Assembly (NCBI GenBank): GCA_964550565.1
Contig: CAZKAI010000008.1
Location: 1 to 56,534 of the forward strand
Source: Anaeroglomus sp964550565
Lineage (GTDB): Bacteria > Planctomycetota > Phycisphaerae > Sedimentisphaerales > Anaerohalosphaeraceae
Length of the DNA stretch: 56,534 bases
Reading direction: 5' to 3'
The stretch's first letter is position 1. Each line of letters opens with the position of its first letter. The notes beneath the pieces are model-generated. The model searched no databases and was not told the origin of the DNA. It worked only from the letters and a program-made list of their open reading frames with translations. The translations under genes and the position numbers were made by a program. Shown here one piece after another: positions 45,748 to 55,382 of this stretch.

Positions 45748-46263
45748 ATGTCCAGAAAAGATGAATATATTGGGTATTTTATTAAATACAATAACCAGTT
45801 GTTTAATTTCATCCTGACACTGGTGCCCAATTACTCGGATGCCGAAGATATCCTCCAGAAATCAGCCAGCATCATGTGGGAAAAATTTGATACCTATCAG
45901 CGTGACACTTTCTTTTTGGCCTGGGCGCGAAAAATCATCCGGCTGACCATATCCAATTATTATCGCACAAAACGACATGAATTCCAATTCGATGACCAGA
46001 TGCTGGATGCTCTTGCCGCGGCACACGAGAATGAGTCCAAACGTTCCGAAGAGCAATTGGCTGCGTTGACGGTCTGCCTGAGCAAACTGGAACCCTCCGA
46101 CCTGGATTTGATTCGATTGCGGTTCTATGAAAGGTTTTCTGTGCCGGAAATAGCATCTAAAACCAATCGAAACATGCATACCCTCTATAAGCGAATTCCG
46201 ACGATTTTTATACTGCTGCACAACTGCATTAAAAGGACGTTGATGTCGGAGGATTTGGCCTGA
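45748..46263 (+). CDS. ECF-type RNA polymerase sigma factor (copy 2)
   Basis: The 171 residues show region 2 (DAEDILQKSASIMWEKF, FFLAWARKIIR) and region 4 (LSKLEPSDLDLIRLRFYERFSVPEIASKTNRN). It is a diverged paralogue of the sigma factor at 19890, sharing the AEDxLQxxAxIMWExF core. The ATG at 45748 was chosen for its AGAGG site; a longer frame starts at 45721. The stop overlaps the next start as TGATG, the same arrangement as in copy 1. Confidence 0.9.
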   Translation: MSRKDEYIGYFIKYNNQLFNFILTLVPNYSDAEDILQKSASIMWEKFDTYQRDTFFLAWARKIIRLTISNYYRTKRHEFQFDDQMLDALAAAHENESKRSEEQLAALTVCLSKLEPSDLDLIRLRFYERFSVPEIASKTNRNMHTLYKRIPTIFILLHNCIKRTLMSEDLA

Positions 46264-47936
46264 TGAATCCCCAGGACCTCAAACGCCTGTATGAATTGAT
46301 CTATGCTGCGATTGAAGGACACAGTACGCCCGAGCAGTTCAGTGCTTTAAAACAAATGCTTCGTGAGCATCCGCAGGCCATGGGGCATTACATCGATTTT
46401 ATGTCCATTCTCTGCAAGATACGGTCCTCGGAATACTTCAAAAATAACCCGGACCAGGAGTTATTCGACCGGCAGTTCTGGGGAATGATGTCGCAGCATG
46501 AAAAATCAGCCCCGGCAATTGAAGCTGTCAAAGAGAGCCCGGATCAATTGCCTATTCAGCAAATCGATGTAAAATATATTAAAAATCCCCGGAAAATCAG
46601 CTACGGTACGGCCATTTCATTTGCTGCGATTGCCGCGGCCATCCTCTTTGTGGTGAGTTTCATGTACTTTGTACCGGACCCATCACGTCTTGAAGTCGCT
46701 ACGCTGACGGATAGTATCTCGGCTCAATGGGCAAACCAGAACAGTTCGTCGCAAACCGGGGATCGATTGCTGGCTGACGGCAAGTCGATGATTCTGCGTG
46801 AAGGGCTGGTCGAACTCCAGTTTGACACCAACGCCCAGGTCGTCATTGAAGCTCCGGCGGAATTTCAGATTCTCGCCGAAGACCGAATCGGACTTCAGTA
46901 TGGCAAGGTATATGCCATCGTTCCCAGAGAGGCGACTGGTTTTTCCGTCTATACTCAAAACGGGAAAGTCATCGATTTCGGAACCGAATTCGGGGTTCAT
47001 GCCAGCCCGACCCATGAGACCTTTCTGCATGTCATCAAGGGTAAAACCATGCTGATTGCCGGCGGGCAGTCGGACAAAAAGAACAGTGTCGAAGTAGGGG
47101 CGGGAGCGGCCAAGCGGGTCTCGGGCATCTCCGGCGCCATCTCCGATATTCACTGCAATGAATCCCTGTTTGTTCGTGCCATCGATTCGGCCTCTAAATT
47201 TATCTGGCGGGGACAGGCTGCAATCAATCTGGCGGATTTGGTCGGCGGCGGAAATGGGCTGGGTACGGGACGTCAGGATTACGGCATCGGAATCGAGACG
47301 GGCACTCTTTCAGAAAGCACCTTGTATGTGAATGGCTATGGGATCAGAAATCAGAAACCCTGGACTTCCTTTTGCCCGATGTCTAAAATACCCGGTATCG
47401 ATGGTATTTTTATCCCCGACGGCAGCCCGGAGCCGGCCGTTGTCAGTTCGCAGGGGCATGTGTTTGACCAGTGTCCGGATACCAATGCGTACTGGTGCTC
47501 TCCGATTATTAATGGCAGTAAAGCGATTAATGACGATTTCGATCTGATGATCAATAATATACGGTATGGCACACCTGAAAATCCAGCCATATTCATGCAT
47601 GCCAATATCGGGATTACTTACGATCTGCAGGCAATTCGCAGCCTTCTGCCGGATGGCGTGAAGCCGGGGCGATTTACGGCGATTGCCGCAGCCCCGGTTC
47701 CGTATAAGGATATTGCGAGTTATTTCGATGTCTGGATTGTAGTGGATGGGCAGGTCCGTTTTTCGAAGACAGGCATCACCGCTCCGGAGAATTTCCCCAT
47801 CGACGTGGCCTTGACTGAGCAGGACCGTTTTCTGTCGCTGGTGGTGACGGAAGGAAAAGCAGGCAGGGAAAATCAGGGAAACGCCTACGATTGGTGCTTC
47901 TTCTGCCGCCCGGAATTGAGTCTGGAAATCGACTGA
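46263..47936 (+). CDS. FecR-domain anti-sigma-like membrane protein with C-terminal NPCBM domain (copy 2)
   Basis: A 557-residue paralogue of the protein at 20414, with the same order: cytoplasmic N-terminus, one membrane helix (about 112-138), FecR domain (FDTNAQVVIEAPAEF, YGKVYAIVPREATGFSVYT, VIDFGTEFGVH), a linker with LADLVGGGNGLGTG, and an NPCBM-like end (NIGITYDLQAIRSLLP, FDVWIVVDGQVRF). The two copies differ most in the cytoplasmic part, which would suit pairing with different sigma factors. The NPCBM domains differ too, perhaps giving different ligand preference. Confidence 0.87.
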   Translation: MNPQDLKRLYELIYAAIEGHSTPEQFSALKQMLREHPQAMGHYIDFMSILCKIRSSEYFKNNPDQELFDRQFWGMMSQHEKSAPAIEAVKESPDQLPIQQIDVKYIKNPRKISYGTAISFAAIAAAILFVVSFMYFVPDPSRLEVATLTDSISAQWANQNSSSQTGDRLLADGKSMILREGLVELQFDTNAQVVIEAPAEFQILAEDRIGLQYGKVYAIVPREATGFSVYTQNGKVIDFGTEFGVHASPTHETFLHVIKGKTMLIAGGQSDKKNSVEVGAGAAKRVSGISGAISDIHCNESLFVRAIDSASKFIWRGQAAINLADLVGGGNGLGTGRQDYGIGIETGTLSESTLYVNGYGIRNQKPWTSFCPMSKIPGIDGIFIPDGSPEPAVVSSQGHVFDQCPDTNAYWCSPIINGSKAINDDFDLMINNIRYGTPENPAIFMHANIGITYDLQAIRSLLPDGVKPGRFTAIAAAPVPYKDIASYFDVWIVVDGQVRFSKTGITAPENFPIDVALTEQDRFLSLVVTEGKAGRENQGNAYDWCFFCRPELSLEID

Positions 47937-48147
47937 CGTAGAATGCTATTGTGACACTGCGGCTGTGGTGTGACAATGACAGTAAAAATATAAAAATAAA
48001 AACCGGATCAATAAGTGAAAGGAGGTTGGTGACGAAAAGAAGCGCGATGTGCGGAGTGTAAAGAATGGCGAGTGCATTCAGGAAAGCAAGAGCGTGAAAT
48101 GGAATTTTAAGAAGTCGTAATATCCAAATCAATTTAGGAGAACCCAA

Positions 48148-50394
48148 ATGAGAAGAGTAATTTTATTCACAGCGTTATTCGCTGCGGTGCTCGTCGGCAC
48201 GAGTCAAGGTTTAAACATAGCAGTGTCCGGGACAAGTCAGACAGGAAATCAGCCCCTCATCGACTTTCTCGTACAGAACTTTGGTGCGACCGTTACTTTC
48301 GGGGATTACAGCACTCCGGCCAATATCCCTGCCGGTACGGATATATTCATTGTGGGTCGTGTGCTGACCAGCGGCGCCTATGGTAATGCGACCAACACGG
48401 CGACGTTCAACGCGCTGACCATTCCTGTGGTGTGCTTTACCAGCTATGTCGCACGCCCGGACGGCAGCCGATGGGGCTGGCACACCGGACCGATTGGCGC
48501 GTTTCACACGTTGTCCGGAAACGAAACAGTCGTGACCCAGGCCGGAGCCTCACTGTTTGGTGGTGCAGGCGCGGTTAACTGGTGGAATGATGCCACCTGG
48601 GGCTTTTCTGCACCCGGTACCGGTACGGTCGGGAGTGGGCAGATTCTGGCCACTTCGCCGGCGGGTGAAATTATTGTTGCGTACTGGAAAGCCGGCGACA
48701 CGTCCGGCTCGGGAGCGGTTTTTGGTTCCAAGCGGCTGCTGTTCAATGTTCCCGATCAAGGCAGCGGCAACCCCGTGGATCTGCCCAATACGGACGCAGG
48801 TAAAAAGGCTCTATTAGCTGCACTGAAACTGATTATCACGCAGGAAAACCTTCCTCACAATCCGACCGCTTTGCCGCTTAATCCGGACGGTTCCGTGGGA
48901 ACACCCACCTCACTGACGCAGGCGGAAGTAACGCTCGGATGGGAAGCGGCCAAGGATCCCGATTCTCTGGTCCTCCCGAACATTCTTCGCCATAACATCT
49001 ATCTGTCTTCCAGCAATGATCCTAATGTGTATCTGTTTGATTCTGTGGATCAGGTCCACAATGCCGATCCCAGTCTGACCGACCCGCATAATGAATACGG
49101 GCCGCTTACTCTGAATCGTGGCATCAAGTACTACTGGAAGATCGAAGAAGTGATGGATAATGGTGCCGGTGGTTATCCTGCCGGGGATCCCAATAATATT
49201 ATGGGAGAACTGTGGTCCTTTGTCATGGTTCCGGCAACCGTAAGCCTCACGGCTGTCGCACCCGCCTATAATGTGGTTGATGGCGGCAGCAATCTTGTCG
49301 TGTCTGTGGTGGGAGCCGGGGCAGATACCTATCAATGGTACAAGATCGGCGACCCCGATGTGGTTTTGACAAACGGCGCTGATTATGCCGGCGTGAATAC
49401 CGATACCCTGACCATTTATGATGTTCAGGTGGCCGATGAAGGGTACTACTATTGTGTCGTTACCAACTCCCTGCCCAGCACAGCGTCTAATCGTGACACC
49501 GGCCCGGCTCGTGTGATGACCAAACGCCTGATGAATCATTATGTGATGGAGTCGATGGCCTATGATGTCAATCCTAATGGCATTACGCCGGACGCTGTCA
49601 GCGGATTTGATATGAGCATGGCCAGCAATGACACCGGGACGGATGTGCCGGTACTGGAAGCCAATACGGTCCCCGGACTTGCAGGCACTTCCTCGTTGAA
49701 GTTCGACAATCCTCGCGCCAATCCGGCGGATCCGAATAACGTTGATGCACAGTATGCCCAAATTGACGAAGGCATGGTGGCCGCTTATCAGGACATCACG
49801 ATTTCGGCCTGGGTCTATTCCAGCGGCGGTTCCAACTGGAACAGAATCCTCGATTTCGGAAACAACACCGATAACTATATCTTCCTCTGTCTGAATCCCG
49901 GCAGCGTCAATAACGCGGTACGATTTGCGGTGAAGGTTGCCGGTACCGAACAAACTGTGACCTCAGCCGCAGAGGCGGTTCCGGTTGGCGAATGGACGTT
50001 TGTTTCCGCCACGCTGATTGGCAATACCGCTCGGCTGTATGTCAACGGCGAACGGGTTGCTGTCAATACGAGTATGACCAACGATCCGATCAGTTTTGCA
50101 CCGACGACACAGAACTGGATTGCCAGAAGCATGTGGGGCGCAGGAGACGGATACTTTAACGGTATGCTCGACGACCTGAAGATATGGAACTACGGTCTCA
50201 GCGCTCAGGAAGTCGCCCATGAGTATCTGGTGACGGTGACAGATCAGCCGTGGGTCTGCGATCGGGAAGCCTGGGCTGCAGACGCGCTGATGGTGGCACT
50301 GGACGTCAATGACGATTGCCGGATTGATATGATCGATTTCGCTTCTTTCGCCGGAAAATGGCTGGAAGACGCCTATCAGATCAGCCTTCCGTAA
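48148..50394 (+). CDS. Exported Ig-like/LamG protein with dockerin-like C-terminus (copy 2)
   Basis: The 748 residues begin with a signal peptide (MRRVILFTALFAAVLVGTSQG) after an AGGAG site. The N-terminal 230 residues differ from copy 1 and loosely resemble a ThuA/amidotransferase-like Rossmann fold (LIDFLVQNFGATVTF, TDIFIVGR), with no catalytic residues identified. After that the protein parallels copy 1: a shared NNIMGELWSF segment, an Ig-like domain (DEGYYYCVVTN), LamG (ITISAWVYSSGG) and a C-terminal VNDDCRIDMIDFASFAGKWL. Likely exported and surface-associated; function unknown but tied to the preceding sigma/FecR pair. Confidence 0.78.
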   Translation: MRRVILFTALFAAVLVGTSQGLNIAVSGTSQTGNQPLIDFLVQNFGATVTFGDYSTPANIPAGTDIFIVGRVLTSGAYGNATNTATFNALTIPVVCFTSYVARPDGSRWGWHTGPIGAFHTLSGNETVVTQAGASLFGGAGAVNWWNDATWGFSAPGTGTVGSGQILATSPAGEIIVAYWKAGDTSGSGAVFGSKRLLFNVPDQGSGNPVDLPNTDAGKKALLAALKLIITQENLPHNPTALPLNPDGSVGTPTSLTQAEVTLGWEAAKDPDSLVLPNILRHNIYLSSSNDPNVYLFDSVDQVHNADPSLTDPHNEYGPLTLNRGIKYYWKIEEVMDNGAGGYPAGDPNNIMGELWSFVMVPATVSLTAVAPAYNVVDGGSNLVVSVVGAGADTYQWYKIGDPDVVLTNGADYAGVNTDTLTIYDVQVADEGYYYCVVTNSLPSTASNRDTGPARVMTKRLMNHYVMESMAYDVNPNGITPDAVSGFDMSMASNDTGTDVPVLEANTVPGLAGTSSLKFDNPRANPADPNNVDAQYAQIDEGMVAAYQDITISAWVYSSGGSNWNRILDFGNNTDNYIFLCLNPGSVNNAVRFAVKVAGTEQTVTSAAEAVPVGEWTFVSATLIGNTARLYVNGERVAVNTSMTNDPISFAPTTQNWIARSMWGAGDGYFNGMLDDLKIWNYGLSAQEVAHEYLVTVTDQPWVCDREAWAADALMVALDVNDDCRIDMIDFASFAGKWLEDAYQISLP

Positions 50395-50420
50395 GTACAA
50401 TTTGTTTTATCGATAACAAC

Positions 50421-50464
50421 GGTTTCCGGGTGTCGGTCCAGACGCCCGGAAACCTGTTTTTTTA
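50421..50464 (+). terminator. Rho-independent terminator after LamG protein 2
   Basis: A 14-bp stem GGTTTCCGGGTGTC/GACGCCCGGAAACC (one wobble pair) with a 6-base loop, then TGTTTTTTTA. The stem is almost the same as that of the terminator at 24400, after the paralogous gene. Confidence 0.93.
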
Positions 50465-50888
50465 TGCCGTCTATTGAAACAACAGACGCGTCTGCGCCTA
50501 ACTCGATATAAACATTCATCTTATATCTGTTATGGACCGCTGATTCAGTACCATTCATCATAAATACAGCAGCAGGATTTTGACAAAGCTGAACAATCTA
50601 TTTATGGGCATGCCATAAGCTATTTACAGAGCTATAGTTGCAGCAATTCATAAAAAAATTGATGTCAACATCTTGAATCTTTGTGAAGAGATTGTTATAG
50701 TGATACTTAAGTGCTTGAGAATATGCTGGTTACTCCAGCACATCAAGCCATTGCTCCAATTTGTTGATTATCAGGTGGAAATCGTAATTGGGTTTGAAAG
50801 ACTGGAAAACTCAAATGCAATTCAAACCTGAGCAGAAGAGGATATTCATCAGGCGGAATATTAAAGAGGTTAGCTAATTGGAGATCCT
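50465..50888. other. Intergenic region before the pseudopilin gene
   Basis: AT-rich. A short open stretch (about 50634-50832) has no start signal and no recognisable product. Nothing else was identified apart from the GGAG site of the next gene. Confidence 0.5.
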
Positions 50889-51689
50889 ATGCGAAAAAAA
50901 ACAGCTTTCACCCTCATCGAATTACTGGTTGTTATTGCTATCATCGCCTTGCTGCTGAGCATCATCGTCCCGGCACTGAGGATAGCCAAAGAAAAATCAA
51001 AAAATTTAACCTGTCGCGCCAATGTGCGTTCGCTGTCACTGGCCTTGCGGCTTTACTCTGAACAGACCAACGGACGCATGTTTACCTATTATTCCGGCCT
51101 CTATTTGAACCAGTTGTCCGAACAGATGGGAGAATTGAACAAAGTAAGATATTGTCCATCTACAATTGTAAATGAGACAGTTAAAATAGGCGAGTGGGGC
51201 ACTTCTGCCAAATCCTGGACTTGGGTTTCTGGTGTAGCCAGGCCGGAGCATGGTTCCTATGGCTTGAATGGATGGATTTATCGATATCCCGCGAATTATA
51301 ACAATACCTGGGTGGAATCTGCGGAAAATCTCAAAAAATTTGCCTACGCAAACACCCTGGAGGCCCCAAACTCTGCCTCGGTTCCCGTCTTTTTTGACTG
51401 CCTGTGGGTGGATGCCTGGCCCAAGCATACCGATACGATTCCAGTCAATTTCGATCTGTCCCAGGAACCGCCAAACAGAAATACCGGCGCGGATGGGCCG
51501 GTGACCAATCATATCCGCCGTCTGATACTCAGACGTCATTGGGGCACATCCAATGTGTCTTTCCTTGATGGGCACGTGGATAACGTCAAACTGGAGAACC
51601 TCTGGGCATTCAAATGGCATCAGGAGTTTATCCCCTTCACCGGCGAAAAGCTCCGCGAAGACAACAAGACCAAAATTTACATCAAATAA
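50889..51689 (+). CDS. Type II secretion-like pseudopilin with H-X9-DG motif
   Basis: The 266 residues begin with a prepilin leader and cleavage site (KKTAFTLIELLVVIAIIALL), with the Glu at +5 typical of class III pilin signals. The C-terminal HWGTSNVSFLDGHV is the H-X9-DG motif of planctomycete DUF1559-type pseudopilins, which occur in many copies per genome. Processed by prepilin peptidase and anchored in the inner membrane; the specific role is unknown. It may co-transcribe with the SGNH-TPR gene about 65 bases downstream. GGAG precedes the ATG. Confidence 0.9.
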   Translation: MRKKTAFTLIELLVVIAIIALLLSIIVPALRIAKEKSKNLTCRANVRSLSLALRLYSEQTNGRMFTYYSGLYLNQLSEQMGELNKVRYCPSTIVNETVKIGEWGTSAKSWTWVSGVARPEHGSYGLNGWIYRYPANYNNTWVESAENLKKFAYANTLEAPNSASVPVFFDCLWVDAWPKHTDTIPVNFDLSQEPPNRNTGADGPVTNHIRRLILRRHWGTSNVSFLDGHVDNVKLENLWAFKWHQEFIPFTGEKLREDNKTKIYIK

Positions 51690-51755
51690 TGTGTCTGACG
51701 ATTGTGCGCAACTGCACCTTAACTTCTTTCCCAGGTAGATCCGATGTAGATAACT

Positions 51756-53936
51756 ATGAGCCGAAAGAAGCGATCGAAAAAACATAGCCCTCAAAAAATC
51801 ATCCCTGTTGCACCGCCGCCCGGCAGGACAAAGCTATGGTTGTTTCGCCTGGCTGGCATTGTATTAATTCCCGCTCTTTTTTTCGGCATTCTGGAATTAA
51901 CCCTGCGCTGTATGAGTTTCGGATATTCCCCCCGAGCCATCATCAAACGCCAGCTCGAAGACAAGCCAGTCTATTGCCATAATTATCAATTCGCCTGGCG
52001 GTTTTTTCCGCCTTCGATGGCCCGTCATTTTGACGGGTTTGTATTCGACACCCGAAAATCCACACAAACCCGCCGCATTTTCATTCTCGGAGAATCCGCC
52101 GCAGCAGGCGTACCCGCACCCGCTTACAATTTCGGTCATATCCTCGAAGTCATGCTCGATGCCATGTACCCCACAATCAACTTCGAGGTCCTAACCGCCG
52201 CGATGCCCGCTATCAATTCTCACGCCGTTCTCGAAATCGCCAGAGATTGTGCCCGATACCAGCCGGATATAGTCATTGTCTATATGGGCAATAACGAAAT
52301 TGTCGGCCCCTATGGACCCGGCACCGTGTTTGCCCCGTTATCGCCGAACCTGCCGGTGATTCGGGCCAATATCGCTCTCAAATCCACCCGCACCGGCCAG
52401 CTTCTCGAACAGCTCATGCAATGGGCTGCCCCCGATCCCCAAAAGCAAAAGCAGTGGGGCGGGCTGGAGATGTTTCTGGATAAGCAGATCCGCTGCGATG
52501 ATCCGGCTCTGGACATCAGTTACCGGCATTTCGAAAAGAATCTCGCCGATATCTGCCGGGTGGGGCTTGAGGCCGGAGCCGCCGTCATTGTCTCCAATGT
52601 ACCCACGAATCTGAAAGACTGCCCGCCCTTTGCATCCCTCCACGCATTGCAATTGGCCGATGCCGACCAGCAAACATGGCAGGAAATCTATCAGCAGGGC
52701 GTTGCCCTCCAGACCCAGGGACAGTTTGCCCGGGCGATTGAAAAGTACCTCGAGGCCGAAAAAATCGATGCCGTTTACGCTGAGCTTCAATTTCGTCTGG
52801 GCGATTGTTACTGGAATACCGCGGATTATCAAAAAGCCAGGGAAAGATACATCCTTGCCCGCCAGTACGATACGCTGCGTTTCCGGGCGGATAACCGCAT
52901 CAATGAAATCCTTCGTGCCGCCTCAGCCGACGCCGGACAGGATAAGCTCTATTTTGCCGACAGTATCGCTGTCATGGACGCCGCCAGCCCGCATCAGGTC
53001 CCAGGCCGGGAGCTGTTCTACGAACATGTCCACATGACCTTCAAAGGCAATTATATTTTGGCCTGTGCGATACTGCCCTATATCCAAAAAACGCTGCCGC
53101 CGGCCCTGCATCCGGCCGTAAGCGAACCCCTCACCGAAGAACAAGTCGCCCACATGATGGCCTACACGGACTACGAGCGGGTGGTCTGTTTAAGCCTCGT
53201 ATATCAGACATTTCTCCAAAAGCCGCCGTTTACCAGCCAACTGGACCATGCCCGCCGTCTGGCGGACACAAAGCAGGACATCGACAGCCGGCTTCTGGCC
53301 CTGTCCAAAAGCGGGCTGGAGGCCTGTACTCAACAGCACCGGCAGGCCCTTCAAAACCGACCCGACGACTGGCAGATGCTCTTTCAGTACGCGGCTTTCA
53401 ACAACAGCGGCCTTCGCAATCTCAAAGCCGAAGAAGAACAGCTCAGAAAAGTGCTCCGGCTCTGTCCCTATCATCTGGCCTATTTGAACCTCGCCCGAAA
53501 CCTGCACAGCCAGGCCAGAATCGCAGAGGCCCAGTCGGTCTTGAAAACTCTCCTGAAATTGAATCCCAGCACCGTCGAGGCGTATCTGGAACTGGCCTCG
53601 ATCCACAGCCAGTCCGGCCAGTACGACCAGGCCATCGCTCATCTGTTAAAGGCGCTGTCGCTGGAGCCTGCAAGCATGATCGGGCCGCATCTGAGCCTGG
53701 CCGACGCCTATGACAAATCGGGACATCCCGACAAGGCCATGGAGACGCTCAACAGGGCCATCACCCTGTTTCCCGAACAACAGACCGCACCCGCACATGC
53801 CATGCTGGCCTATCTATTTTATACCCGCAATGACTTTCCGAACGCCCGGAAAGAAATGCAGACCGCCCTAAAAATCGATCCGGCCATCCGGAAAATTCCC
53901 TCCTATGACTGGCTGATAAAGCTCTTGGGCAACTGA
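51756..53936 (+). CDS. Membrane-anchored SGNH-like hydrolase domain with TPR repeats
   Basis: The 726 residues have a basic N-terminus, one membrane helix (about 28-48), and an SGNH/GDSL-like domain. It shows GESAAAG with Ser114, YMGNNEIVG near 176, and candidate catalytic His424/His426 in YEHVHMTFKGN. The domain is split by a TPR-like insertion (about 310-385), and a tail of about five TPR units (about 530-715) follows. SGNH domains of this kind transfer or remove acyl groups from glycans or peptidoglycan; no substrate can be named. The TPR tail suggests assembly with partner proteins. Confidence 0.75.
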   Translation: MSRKKRSKKHSPQKIIPVAPPPGRTKLWLFRLAGIVLIPALFFGILELTLRCMSFGYSPRAIIKRQLEDKPVYCHNYQFAWRFFPPSMARHFDGFVFDTRKSTQTRRIFILGESAAAGVPAPAYNFGHILEVMLDAMYPTINFEVLTAAMPAINSHAVLEIARDCARYQPDIVIVYMGNNEIVGPYGPGTVFAPLSPNLPVIRANIALKSTRTGQLLEQLMQWAAPDPQKQKQWGGLEMFLDKQIRCDDPALDISYRHFEKNLADICRVGLEAGAAVIVSNVPTNLKDCPPFASLHALQLADADQQTWQEIYQQGVALQTQGQFARAIEKYLEAEKIDAVYAELQFRLGDCYWNTADYQKARERYILARQYDTLRFRADNRINEILRAASADAGQDKLYFADSIAVMDAASPHQVPGRELFYEHVHMTFKGNYILACAILPYIQKTLPPALHPAVSEPLTEEQVAHMMAYTDYERVVCLSLVYQTFLQKPPFTSQLDHARRLADTKQDIDSRLLALSKSGLEACTQQHRQALQNRPDDWQMLFQYAAFNNSGLRNLKAEEEQLRKVLRLCPYHLAYLNLARNLHSQARIAEAQSVLKTLLKLNPSTVEAYLELASIHSQSGQYDQAIAHLLKALSLEPASMIGPHLSLADAYDKSGHPDKAMETLNRAITLFPEQQTAPAHAMLAYLFYTRNDFPNARKEMQTALKIDPAIRKIPSYDWLIKLLGN

Positions 53937-54126
53937 CCCGCCCCGCAATTCTCCGAATCCCTTCCCTTAGCCCGCCTGAATGCTTACAAAAATAGTGTTT
54001 AATTAACTGAAATAATAGATATAAACAGATAGACATGTGATAGAAACTGGCTATATTACAGATTATATCGCTGTTTTTAAAAGAAATATGTTGCATTCTA
54101 ATGGCGGCAGTGTTATATTTCCCAGT

Positions 54127-55371
54127 ATGTATATTGAAAGAATTGTGACAAATAAACTCCACAAACTTACAGCCTCGTTTCCAGCAGTGGTCATAACAGG
54201 CGCAAGACAGGTTGGAAAAAGTACGCTCCTGCGACACCTATTTGGCAATGCTGACAACATTGTTTTCGACCCGGTGATTGATGTTGACAATGCCCGGCGG
54301 GATCCCGACCTTTTTTTGGACAATCACCTAAGAAGGCCTTTGATACTCGATGAGATTCAGTATGCCCCTGAATTGGTACCTGCCATCAAACGCCGTATCG
54401 ATCAAGACAGAAGTCCCGGGCAATACATCATGACCGGATCACAACAATGGAGCGTTTTAAAGTCCATCGCAGAAAGTCTTGCCGGACGCGCTGTCTTTCT
54501 TGACCTTGAAGGGTTCTGTCTTTCCGAATTCACTCAGACTCAAATCAAACAGCCATGGCTGGAAAAATGGCTGAGTAATCCTGATAGCCTTCTGGAATCA
54601 ACCCCTGAACGAATGCAAACGGATGCCACACTCTATGAAATTCTATGGAGAGGGTCGTTACCGGAGGCAAAGTTTCTGCCTTTGGAAACAATTAATGATT
54701 TTCATAATGCTTATTTGAGAACCTATATTGAACGCGATGTTCGACTTCTCGCTGAAGTATCCGACTGGCAGCAATTCGGCAGATTTGTACGATTAACAGC
54801 AGCATTAACTTCGCAGGAAATCAACTACAGCCAGTTAGGACGTGAACTGGGTCTCAATCCCCAAACATCCAAACGCTGGCTTGATATGCTCATCGCTACC
54901 TTCCAATGGTTTGAAGTACCGGCCTATTCCGGCAATACCCTAAAACGTGTTGCCAGCAAACCCAAGGGATATATTATTGATACGGGAATCGCCTGCTCCG
55001 CCCAGGCGATTTCTTCGCCAAAGGCAATCCCGTCCCATCCGCTTTGGGGAGCGTTATTCGAAACCGCTGTGGCAGGTGAGATTCGAAAGCAATGTTCGGT
55101 TATGTCTCCAAAACCGATTATGTACCACTGGCGAACCCATCGCCAGGCCGAAGTGGATATCCTCCTGGAAAGAGATGGGATTTTTTATCCCATTGAAATC
55201 AAGGCAAAGAGCCGCCCAACCCGACAAGATACAACAGGCATTACGGCTTTCCGAAAAACATATCCCCAGCTAAAGATTGAAAAAGGTATAGTGATTGCCC
55301 CCACTGAAAAGATTATTCAGTTATCTGAAAATGATTACGCCATTCCCTGGGATATTTATATTAAAGCTTAA
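54127..55371 (+). CDS. AAA ATPase with DUF4143 domain
   Basis: The 414 residues start MYIERIVTNKL, the usual beginning of this family, so the ATG at 54127 is preferred to one 90 bases earlier. The Walker A motif GARQVGKST is near residues 23-31. Walker B is LILDEIQYAPEL, followed by the MTGSQQ sensor. The C-terminal DUF4143 part holds WRTHRQAEVDILLE and PIEIKAKSRP, resembling a PD-(D/E)XK nuclease-like core (E-x-D-x2-L ... EIKA). Family members are common in accessory regions and their function is poorly known. Confidence 0.87.
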   Translation: MYIERIVTNKLHKLTASFPAVVITGARQVGKSTLLRHLFGNADNIVFDPVIDVDNARRDPDLFLDNHLRRPLILDEIQYAPELVPAIKRRIDQDRSPGQYIMTGSQQWSVLKSIAESLAGRAVFLDLEGFCLSEFTQTQIKQPWLEKWLSNPDSLLESTPERMQTDATLYEILWRGSLPEAKFLPLETINDFHNAYLRTYIERDVRLLAEVSDWQQFGRFVRLTAALTSQEINYSQLGRELGLNPQTSKRWLDMLIATFQWFEVPAYSGNTLKRVASKPKGYIIDTGIACSAQAISSPKAIPSHPLWGALFETAVAGEIRKQCSVMSPKPIMYHWRTHRQAEVDILLERDGIFYPIEIKAKSRPTRQDTTGITAFRKTYPQLKIEKGIVIAPTEKIIQLSENDYAIPWDIYIKA

Positions 55372-55382
55372 CTGCCAAAACC

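Noticed and set aside
48018..48061. Small leader peptide frame after AAAGGAGG upstream of LamG protein 2
   Set aside because: Spacing from the ribosome-binding site to GTG is only 3 bases and the frame is about 10 codons; no counterpart before the paralogue.
19890..50464. SusC/SusD-type polysaccharide-utilisation locus
   Set aside because: No TonB-dependent receptor or SusD-like lipoprotein is encoded in the island.
50634..50832. Short open frame before the pseudopilin gene
   Set aside because: No start codon with a ribosome-binding site and no similarity recognised.
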